From Myroides sp. 1354 (GTDB lineage: Bacteria > Bacteroidota > Bacteroidia > Flavobacteriales > Flavobacteriaceae): a stretch of DNA of 64,000 bases. Below are positions 52,592 through 60,103 of this stretch, in pieces; the first letter of the stretch is position 1; every line of letters starts with the position of its first letter. The notes beneath the pieces were generated by a model, which was not told where the DNA came from, ran no database searches, and saw only the letters and a list, made by a program, of their open reading frames with translations. The DNA lies in the NCBI RefSeq assembly GCF_030324495.1, contig NZ_JACAGN010000001.1, positions 195,838-259,837 of the forward strand, given 5' to 3'. Position numbers and translations under genes: made by a program.

Positions 52592-54553
52592 TTATTGAAA
52601 ATAAATACTGTCAATTAGTAATTCATAAGTAGATGCGCTTCCGGTTTTTAAAGAGAAGACATCTCCACTGCCTGTGCTGTTATAGGCTGTATCACTTAAG
52701 TCGAGTGTCAATTTCACCCATTCACCGCCCGTATCAATGGTTCCATTGTATTGATTGGTGGTGAATTTAACAAGATCTAAATTCGTATTCGTTACGGTTC
52801 CTGCATTGAATGGATCATATCCTCCGGCGGGCTTGTTGACGTTGAAGGAAAGTGATTTTTTGTCCGACGTACCCTTAATCCAGATCACTAGTTTTGTCTT
52901 TCCTGCTGGTGCGTCTTTCCCATTGATAGTAAAGACAAAATCATTGGCTGTTGTTGTTCCGGAAAGTTTCATTGCATCCTTTCCGTTTCTTCCCTGTCCA
53001 GGCGCATGCGTAGCATAGGGTTTTAAACCATGTGTGCTTAGTTTACTGGTAAACTCCTCCCAATTGTTGAAATTGGCCACGATATCTGCAGGAGCTGGTT
53101 CTGGCTCTGGTTCCGGATCAACTGGTCCACCATCGTCTTCTACTGGTGTCCCATCCTCAAAGCGAATCTCATCAATAACTAAATCGTAATTGGCCCTGTT
53201 TCCATTTTTGAAACTGATGAAGGTTCTGGTGCCATCGGTGTGATATTCTCCGTTGAATGCGCTTAAATCTAAAGTGATTTTTACCCATTTTCCTTGTGTA
53301 TCAATCTTTCCGTTGTAACTATTGGTCGTATTTTCAGGATTGTTCTCCATTGGCGTTTCATTGGCCTGAACAACTTTACTGCCAGATACGGCATCTAAGT
53401 TATAGGCTTTGTAATTGATACCATTAGCTCTGTGAATGTTGATCGATAAAGATCTTTCTGAGGTTCCCTTCAATAAGAACGATAGCTTAGTCGCATCTTT
53501 TGGCATTTTTACTTTTTCTACAGAGAAGAGGTAACCATTTTGTTCTCTTGACCCTTTAATAGCTAAACCAGTTGAATTCTCCCATCCTTGACCTTCTGCC
53601 TTAGTCGCCATTGGATCACTCAACTGATTGTTGAAAATCACGCCTAAGAAATCCTCCCATTTTTCGAAATCTGCACCTGGAAAAGCTAAGAATTTACCTG
53701 GTTTAACTTCTTCTTGAGCAAATGGATCACCTTTTAGATTAAAGTCTTCTACTACACGAGGATAAAATTGAATCATATCGTTGAAGATGTCAAATATACC
53801 CGTAATCGACCCACTGTTGGCTGGAATTTCATAGGAAACAAAATCCGTAGCATATTGGCTCGTTCTGATGTAAAAAGAATTGTTGTTCTCATCAACCACT
53901 TGTCTCAAGGTTTGATACTGTGCATCAACATCTTTTTCGTCATACAGTTTTTTTCCAACGAGTCCACGAGCGAACTGTACATTCGTTACAGTGATTAATT
54001 TTCCTTTGTATTCTTTTTTGTTTTTTATTAGTTCCGCTAAGGTTACCGTATTGTTGTATTTTGTGATGTCTGCTTGTTTGCAGTACTTTCCAACGTATTG
54101 AGGAATCACGTCTTTTGAAATCGTTGATGTGTATTTTCCATTTTGTATACCACCGCCTAAATTAACCATGCCTTCGTTATTGTGGATATAAAGTCCGCCT
54201 AGTTTTACATAAACAATCGTTCCTGGAGGATAGGTCACATAGGCAGCTCTATCTGCAAGATTGACGATGATGGGCTTCTGTGTCGTTTCATCAACAATAT
54301 GGATTTTGTTGTAGAAATTACCTCCTTTATCACTAGAAACAACTACCCCTTTGAGGATGTCTTTGGCATCTCCATTATAAGGACCCACTTGTGTTGGGGC
54401 AGTAAGATAGAGGTCATCGGTTGTTTTGGTTATGGTCACTTGGGGTTCGTTACAATTCAATGAAGGCACTGAAAAGTCGTCATTCTTTGCACAACTAGCT
54501 ACGAAAAAAGTAGTAAGTGCTATAAAAAATATGGATTTAAATATTGTTCTCAT
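52592..54553 (-). CDS. DUF5689 lipoprotein with two C-terminal beta-sandwich domains (cluster 1)
   Basis: 653 aa. Lipoprotein signal (MRTIFKSIFFIALTTFFVASC, Cys21). A DUF5689 region (about 40-280: KGVVVSSDKGGNFYNKIHIVDET, FARGLVGKKLYDEKDV) is followed by two related carbohydrate-module-like domains. The first spans about 288-465 (GADFEKWEDFLG ... YDLVIDEIRFED) and the second about 489-653 (NFNNWEEFTSKL ... YELLIDSIYFQ), joined by a Pro/Glu-rich linker. It starts 11 bp after the receptor gene stop, so the two are one operon. Probably outer-membrane, surface-exposed; it may act as the SusD-like partner of the receptor (inference). Confidence 0.8.
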   Translation of the reverse strand: MRTIFKSIFFIALTTFFVASCAKNDDFSVPSLNCNEPQVTITKTTDDLYLTAPTQVGPYNGDAKDILKGVVVSSDKGGNFYNKIHIVDETTQKPIIVNLADRAAYVTYPPGTIVYVKLGGLYIHNNEGMVNLGGGIQNGKYTSTISKDVIPQYVGKYCKQADITKYNNTVTLAELIKNKKEYKGKLITVTNVQFARGLVGKKLYDEKDVDAQYQTLRQVVDENNNSFYIRTSQYATDFVSYEIPANSGSITGIFDIFNDMIQFYPRVVEDFNLKGDPFAQEEVKPGKFLAFPGADFEKWEDFLGVIFNNQLSDPMATKAEGQGWENSTGLAIKGSREQNGYLFSVEKVKMPKDATKLSFLLKGTSERSLSINIHRANGINYKAYNLDAVSGSKVVQANETPMENNPENTTNSYNGKIDTQGKWVKITLDLSAFNGEYHTDGTRTFISFKNGNRANYDLVIDEIRFEDGTPVEDDGGPVDPEPEPEPAPADIVANFNNWEEFTSKLSTHGLKPYATHAPGQGRNGKDAMKLSGTTTANDFVFTINGKDAPAGKTKLVIWIKGTSDKKSLSFNVNKPAGGYDPFNAGTVTNTNLDLVKFTTNQYNGTIDTGGEWVKLTLDLSDTAYNSTGSGDVFSLKTGSASTYELLIDSIYFQ

Positions 54554-54564
54554 AGTAAAAAGAA

Positions 54565-57408
54565 TTAGAAGTTGTAGTAAACATTAACGGAGAAGTTACG
54601 CCCATAACCATAGAAATATTTGTTGCCAAATAAGTTGTACGGCCCGCTATTTCTAGCAACTTCTTGTGCGTAGTTCGCATTTCTTGCTTGTTCAAATCCT
54701 CCTGTTTTGTATTCTTTGTCAAAAACGTTGTTGATTGAGGCGAAAAATCCGATGATCGATCGATCCGGCATACGCCACGATTTACCTCCTGTAATATTGA
54801 CGATAGTAAAATCGTTTAACTTTTCTTGTTTTAACACATCGCGTAGTTTATCTTCTGTCAATCCTTCAAAGGGTTGCCCTGAATTATTCGGATCTAAAAC
54901 GAAATTTTGCGTTCTTCGAATAGCAGATACTTCTGTATAGGCATCCGCTAAATAGTTGATGTTCGCACCAACAAACCAGAATTTAGGGTCTCTATACTCT
55001 AAGCCTAAGGATAAGGCGGTTTGAGGACCATTGGAAAGCTTGTATTTTTTGAGTGAGGTTTGTCCGTAATCAAACATACGAGCTAGGTTATCTGAGGATA
55101 GATAAACATTTGGATTATTGGTGTAAAATGCCTGTCCTAAAGCTGCTGCGGCTGTCGCTTTTAGCGTTTGGGTGATTTGGTATTCCGCTCCAATTTCTAC
55201 ACCTAACTGTCTTTTGTTTATCCCTGTGATAATTTCTGATACAAAAGAATTTCCTCTGTTGTACAAGCTGCCATCCTCATCCGTTAATCCTAAACCATCT
55301 CCAAAGTAATAGTTGATTTTTGTGCCGTTTTTGGTCTCTGTCAAATATCCTGTCACTCTTGCTTTAAGTAGAGGTGTTCGCAAAATATAGCTACCATCTA
55401 CGCTAAAAATATCTTCGTTGCTCAAATTAGGTACAAAGAAATTATTGACGCGTATGTTGGCAAAGGTATTTCTGATGGAAGGCGCCTGATTGATGTAAGC
55501 AATATTAAAGTCTAAGGCGTGTTTTCCTGTTATATGAAAGGTTGCCCCTCCTTTAAATCCAAAATTATTGAAACTCTTGTTCTCACTTTTTCCATAGGAA
55601 TCATTCATATACACAGGATTTTTATACATCCCTTCTCTTTGATATGAAGTATAACCAATGTTTTGAGCCAAGTAGAAATCAAAATAATCATAATCAAAAA
55701 CAACTTGAGTAAATACGTTAATTACATCAGCAGAAAGTTTGTAGTTATAGCCAAATTTATCTCCTTTTTTTACTAGACGGTTTGGATGATTGATGTCTTT
55801 GTCTTGAAGACCAGAATCCTGGTAGGTATCAATGTCTTTGAAATATTCTCCCCCTAACAAATCGGTTAGTTTTTGGTAGTTGTTGGAGTGAAGTTTGCGA
55901 TAATTTACTCCAACGTCAAGGGTTGTATTGGCGTTAATCTTCGTGCGGAAGTTAGAGTTGAAAGACAGGATATTTTCCTGTTGTCTATCTTCATATAGAA
56001 TAATTTGACTTCTCCCTTTATTGATAGAATCACTATTGATCCCGTAGATATAGTTCCAATCTACTTGACCATCTCGACGAAAGGCCGCTCTACTTTGTTC
56101 GGCTTGTCTTAGGTCTGCAATCGTATTTTGTTTGAAAGGGTCATGATCATCTAAGGCATTGAATTCGTCTTGTGACATACTCCAATAGCGAGGATCAATT
56201 TTCGAGGTATGAAAACTCGGTAAATGTTGGTAATAAGTTGGGTCTGGATTCAGGTTGTTTTGATAACCAAAACGACTATCGGCAATATGTCCGAATTGAT
56301 AAGAGGCCGTTGTCGTTAAGCTACTCTTTTCATTGATGGTCCAATAATGAGAGAGCATGAAAATAGGTTGTTCTACATCTTTGTAGCGTGAATTTCTCTT
56401 GTCTCCCTCTTGCCAACCCCAATAGGAATTGTATTTTTTGCCTTTAATATCAGCTTGTTCTTGGGTTAATGGCGAATTCTTCGCTCTTTTATTTTTAGCA
56501 TAAATGGCGGAAAAATTCAAACTGTGGTTTTCGTTGAATTTCTTTTCAACTGCGGCAAAGAAAGAAGGGGCGTGATAATTACTTCCCTCCCAGTAGCCTT
56601 CTTTGGCTCCTCGATAAGACCCAGAGAATACATAGGCCCATCCTTTTTTATTTAAACCAGAAGAATGAGTAAAAGTTGGTCGCCAATTGTAATTGGTATT
56701 AGTTCCTGTAAAGGTTGCCCGCGAACCTTTTCGAATATGGGAGGCTCGCGTAGAAATGGCCTGTGTTCCCAAAATACTACCAAAGGTATAAGCAGATGGT
56801 GTAGAACCCGATGAAAACTCTTGATTGCGCATCACGTCGTTGAGTCCGCCCCAGTTGCTGAATTGTGGACGACCATCTAAGACGCGATTCATCTCAATTC
56901 CGTTAATCAAGGTCTTTCCGTATTCGTTGTCTAGTCCCCGTACTCTAAAGAAAGCCTGCCCCCAGTTGAATGCTGCAACTTGTTGGAACGGATCCTTAGT
57001 GGCTTGTAATAATCCTGAGGATGTATCCGAACTGGAGTTGTCATCACTCAAATCATTTTCATTCAGTGTGATAAAGCCTATTTGAGCTTGTGTCACTAAA
57101 TCTTCTTCTATGAAAATGTCGCCCAAATCAATGGTTTGATTCGCTTGCGCTTCAATGGGAAATTGTCGGCTGATAAATCCAGGATAGGATATCACAACAA
57201 TTTGATTGCCCATTTGATTGTTTTCCAGAACAAAGATTCCTTCACCATTGGTTAAAGTGGAAAGATTGGAGCCAACTACTCGTGCCACTACAGCATTGAT
57301 AGGGGTTTGAGATTTGGCGTCGAGTACCTTCCCTTTAATTTCGTGATTGCTTTGTGCATACGTAAACGTCGATACTACACCAAGCAAAACAAATAAAAGT
57401 TTCCTCAT
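54565..57408 (-). CDS. TonB-dependent outer-membrane receptor (cluster 1)
   Basis: 947 aa. Signal peptide (MRKLLFVLLGVVSTFTYA), carboxypeptidase-regulatory-like domain (about 22-100: EIKGKVLDAKSQTPINAVV), plug (about 130-290: FFRVRGLDNEYGKTLINGIEMNRV) and a large beta-barrel ending in Phe (SVNVYYNF). Imports a substrate across the outer membrane with TonB energy. No SusD gene is adjacent; the DUF5689 gene takes that place. It is divergent from an EEP enzyme gene. The substrate is unknown. Confidence 0.9.
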   Translation of the reverse strand: MRKLLFVLLGVVSTFTYAQSNHEIKGKVLDAKSQTPINAVVARVVGSNLSTLTNGEGIFVLENNQMGNQIVVISYPGFISRQFPIEAQANQTIDLGDIFIEEDLVTQAQIGFITLNENDLSDDNSSSDTSSGLLQATKDPFQQVAAFNWGQAFFRVRGLDNEYGKTLINGIEMNRVLDGRPQFSNWGGLNDVMRNQEFSSGSTPSAYTFGSILGTQAISTRASHIRKGSRATFTGTNTNYNWRPTFTHSSGLNKKGWAYVFSGSYRGAKEGYWEGSNYHAPSFFAAVEKKFNENHSLNFSAIYAKNKRAKNSPLTQEQADIKGKKYNSYWGWQEGDKRNSRYKDVEQPIFMLSHYWTINEKSSLTTTASYQFGHIADSRFGYQNNLNPDPTYYQHLPSFHTSKIDPRYWSMSQDEFNALDDHDPFKQNTIADLRQAEQSRAAFRRDGQVDWNYIYGINSDSINKGRSQIILYEDRQQENILSFNSNFRTKINANTTLDVGVNYRKLHSNNYQKLTDLLGGEYFKDIDTYQDSGLQDKDINHPNRLVKKGDKFGYNYKLSADVINVFTQVVFDYDYFDFYLAQNIGYTSYQREGMYKNPVYMNDSYGKSENKSFNNFGFKGGATFHITGKHALDFNIAYINQAPSIRNTFANIRVNNFFVPNLSNEDIFSVDGSYILRTPLLKARVTGYLTETKNGTKINYYFGDGLGLTDEDGSLYNRGNSFVSEIITGINKRQLGVEIGAEYQITQTLKATAAAALGQAFYTNNPNVYLSSDNLARMFDYGQTSLKKYKLSNGPQTALSLGLEYRDPKFWFVGANINYLADAYTEVSAIRRTQNFVLDPNNSGQPFEGLTEDKLRDVLKQEKLNDFTIVNITGGKSWRMPDRSIIGFFASINNVFDKEYKTGGFEQARNANYAQEVARNSGPYNLFGNKYFYGYGRNFSVNVYYNF

Positions 57409-57459
57409 AAGTGCGATTTAATATTAAACTGCTACGTTGAAAAAGTCGTGTACTTTTCC

Positions 57460-57478
57460 TAGTAAAGTTAAGTTTTTA
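57460..57478 (-). promoter_or_regulatory. Shared motif upstream of receptor gene 1
   Basis: The 16-bp plus-strand segment TAAAGTTAAGTTTTTA (within 57460-57478) occurs again before receptor gene 2 at 62967-62982. On the minus strand it reads TAAAAACTTAACTTTA, whose TAACTTTA resembles a -7 box. Promoter or operator. Confidence 0.45.
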
Positions 57479-57491
57479 AGCTAAAAATAAC

Positions 57492-57499
57492 TATTTTTG
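57492..57499 (+). promoter_or_regulatory. Candidate -7 element of EEP gene 1
   Basis: TATTTTTG, 41 nt before the ATG; no good -33 box at 19 nt. Confidence 0.35.
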
Positions 57500-57540
57500 T
57501 AGAGAGTATTTTTAACAAATTAGGTTAACTTAGTAGGAAT

Positions 57541-58575
57541 ATGGTAAGAAAATTGGCTTTAATACTGATTTGTGCTTGTTTTGCGAATAGTCAAGCGCAA
57601 GAGAAAAAATTTCAAATTCACACCATTGCATTTTATAATGTAGAGAATTTGTTCGATACCATTCGAGATCCAAAGATTTACGATGAAGAATGGACACCAG
57701 ATGGTGCCCAAGCCTGGACCAAAAAGAAATACGAAAAGAAAATCAACAACCTAACTCGAGTGATGTCTCAAATTGGGACAGATGAAAATCCACAAATGCC
57801 AACGATTATTGGGGTAGCAGAAGTGGAAAACCGAGGAGTGTTGGAGGACTTGGTAAAGGCTCCTTCCATGATTCCTGGCGATTATGACATTGTGCACTAT
57901 GATTCCCCAGATCGACGAGGCATTGACGTTGGATTGTTGTATAGTAAAAAACATTTTATCCCAACCAATACATCTGCTCATCCGCTATATATTTATGATC
58001 AACTCAAAGACAATAAACGCATTTATACGCGTGATCAACTCTTGGTTACGGGATTATTGGATGGAGAAGAGGTGCATTTTATTGTCAACCACTGGCCTTC
58101 AAGAGTAGGTGGTGAAAAAGCAAGTAGTCCAAATCGTGAAGCTGCCGCAGCTTTAAATATGAAAATTATCGATTCGCTGCAAACCATTAATCCCAAAGCA
58201 AAAATTATTACGATGGGGGATATGAATGATGGACCTTATAATAAAAGTATCAAGAAAGTACTGAAAGCGGAGGGAGATCGAAAAAAAGTGCAACCTCAAG
58301 GACTATTTAATCCCATGGAGAAGATGTCTAAGGATGGTTTGGGAACATTGGCCTATCGCGATGCCTGGGATATTTTTGATCAAATGATACTGACAGAAGC
58401 TTATCTAACCGAGGGGTATGATTCTTGGAAGTATTGGAAAGCAAGAATATTTAAAAAACCTTTTATGGTACAAGAAACGGGACAATACAAAGGATATCCG
58501 TTGAGAAATAGCAACAGTGAACCGGGATATAGTGACCACTTTCCAGTGTATATTTATCTGATAAAACAACAATAA
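57541..58575 (+). CDS. Secreted endonuclease/exonuclease/phosphatase family enzyme (cluster 1)
   Basis: 344 aa with a signal peptide (MVRKLALILICACFANSQA). DNase I-like EEP signatures: FYNVENLFDT (31-40), GVAEVENRGV with the metal-binding Glu (91-100), NHWPSR (183-188), GDMNDGP (226-232) and the C-terminal SDHFPVYIYL (331-340). The enzyme hydrolyses phosphodiesters or phosphomonoesters; which substrate cannot be read. It is divergent from the TonB receptor/DUF5689 operon with a 132-bp gap and is repeated in cluster 2, so the three genes probably work together. Confidence 0.88.
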   Translation: MVRKLALILICACFANSQAQEKKFQIHTIAFYNVENLFDTIRDPKIYDEEWTPDGAQAWTKKKYEKKINNLTRVMSQIGTDENPQMPTIIGVAEVENRGVLEDLVKAPSMIPGDYDIVHYDSPDRRGIDVGLLYSKKHFIPTNTSAHPLYIYDQLKDNKRIYTRDQLLVTGLLDGEEVHFIVNHWPSRVGGEKASSPNREAAAALNMKIIDSLQTINPKAKIITMGDMNDGPYNKSIKKVLKAEGDRKKVQPQGLFNPMEKMSKDGLGTLAYRDAWDIFDQMILTEAYLTEGYDSWKYWKARIFKKPFMVQETGQYKGYPLRNSNSEPGYSDHFPVYIYLIKQQ

Positions 58576-58580
58576 ATAGT

Positions 58581-58605
58581 AGAGCGGCTTTAAGCCGCTC
58601 TTTTG
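58581..58605 (+). terminator. Terminator of EEP gene 1
   Basis: AGAGCGGCTT / AAGCCGCTCT stem followed by TTTTGTTTT; it may also serve the convergent DUF5689 gene. Confidence 0.8.
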
Positions 58606-58629
58606 TTTTATACGGATATGTTTGACTAA

Positions 58630-60093
58630 TTATTCTCCTTCTTCAAATCGAATTTCATCGAGAATCAAATCGTAATCACTGGGAATTGTTGCCGTTTTAC
58701 CACTAAATCGAAAGGTCAAAAAATCTCCTTCCCCTGTTGTATTGTACGGAATATCTTCTAAGTCTAAAATGACTTTAATCCATTGTCCTTGGGTGTCGAT
58801 AATGCCTTTGTATTTATTGACATTGCCCTGTTGGTTGGTGTGAGTAGTAGGCACAATTATTTTGCTTGTGCTTAGGTGTTCGAGATTATAGGCAACATAA
58901 AAACCATCGGTTTGATACAGATTAATGGATAAGGATTTGGCGTTGGCAGTTCCCTTGAGTAAAAAGGAAAGAGCTGTAGCACCTGGTGGAACTTGAATAT
59001 TAGTCAGTGTAAAGGCGTTATCTGTTTTTGTAGGGGAACCTCGAAAGGCTAATCCCGTTGAATTATTCCACCCATCTGTTGGAGCTTGCGTGGCAAATTT
59101 TAATCCAGGACGTTTCAAGATAGAGAGAAAGTCTTCCCAGTTTTCGAAGTCTGCACCTGCAAAGGCTAACGATTTTCCAGGTTCAACGAGAATCTCTTCT
59201 TGCTCTTCTGTTTCATCCGTCTCTTCTGGTGTTGAAGTTTCAGAGCCAAAAGCAGGTTGATTAAAGCTAATATCGGTGGATACTCGAGGATAAAATTGAA
59301 GTTGCTTGCCATATAGATCAACAATCCCTGTTAAGGAGCCACCTTTTTCCGTTATCACATAATTTGCGAAATCCTTGCTTAATTTACCTGTTCGGATGTA
59401 TATACTATTTCCTTGTTGATTTACTACCTTTCGCAGCGTATAACCTTGAGGATCTACAGACTTTGCATCATATAGTTTTTTACCAACTAAGGAGCGATCA
59501 AATTGAACGTTTTCTATAGTAATCAATCGATTGACATATTTTTCAGGATTTGCTTTTAATTCCTCCAAGGATAGAAGAGTATTATAAGGCTCAAGGTTTA
59601 CGGGTTCACAATATTTTTGGATATGAATATTAATAGCACTTTTGGAGATGCTCCCAACGTATTTATTCCCTGAAGAAGAAGTGTAAATACCACCGCCAAT
59701 TGTTAGTTTGCCATAGGCATTGGTACAGTATAATTCTCCTAGAGTTAAGAGAATCTTTGTACCTGGTGGAAATACGGTAAATGAGGCACCCATCTCGATT
59801 TGAATAACTGCGGCTTGTTGTGTGGTTTCATCGACAAGATGTAGCTTGTTGTAAAAATTTCCTCCTTGATCACTGGACACAACAATACCTGACATCATAT
59901 CTTTTTCATTTCCCGGATAAAGGCGAATGGAGTCGTTGGCTAGCCTATGAAGACTTTCAATAGTGGTATTGGGTTCTGTATTCGGATTAGTACAATCGAG
60001 ATAAGGAGCCGAAAAATTGTCGTTTTTGGCACAACTCGAAAAGAAAAAAGTTAGTAAGCAGATGAAGTATATCGTTTTTTGTGTGGTTTGCAT
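58630..60093 (-). CDS. DUF5689 lipoprotein (cluster 2)
   Basis: 487 aa, paralog of the protein at 52592 with the same lipoprotein and DUF5689 parts (SSCAKNDNFSAPYLDC, GIVVSSDQGGNFYNKLHLVDET, FDRSLVGKKLYDAKSV). It has only one C-terminal beta-sandwich domain (about 309-487: GADFENWEDFLS ... YDLILDEIRFEEGE). The frame extends to 60291 inside the receptor gene, but MQTTQKTIYFICLLTFFFSSC at 60093 gives the lipoprotein signal, 10 bp after the receptor stop. Confidence 0.8.
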   Translation of the reverse strand: MQTTQKTIYFICLLTFFFSSCAKNDNFSAPYLDCTNPNTEPNTTIESLHRLANDSIRLYPGNEKDMMSGIVVSSDQGGNFYNKLHLVDETTQQAAVIQIEMGASFTVFPPGTKILLTLGELYCTNAYGKLTIGGGIYTSSSGNKYVGSISKSAINIHIQKYCEPVNLEPYNTLLSLEELKANPEKYVNRLITIENVQFDRSLVGKKLYDAKSVDPQGYTLRKVVNQQGNSIYIRTGKLSKDFANYVITEKGGSLTGIVDLYGKQLQFYPRVSTDISFNQPAFGSETSTPEETDETEEQEEILVEPGKSLAFAGADFENWEDFLSILKRPGLKFATQAPTDGWNNSTGLAFRGSPTKTDNAFTLTNIQVPPGATALSFLLKGTANAKSLSINLYQTDGFYVAYNLEHLSTSKIIVPTTHTNQQGNVNKYKGIIDTQGQWIKVILDLEDIPYNTTGEGDFLTFRFSGKTATIPSDYDLILDEIRFEEGE

Positions 60094-60103
60094 GGGTTGA
60101 GAA

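Noticed and set aside
54537..54722. Small frame at the receptor/DUF5689 junction of cluster 1
   Set aside because: It lies in the conserved end of the receptor gene in another frame; a similar shadow occurs in cluster 2 because the receptor ends are related.
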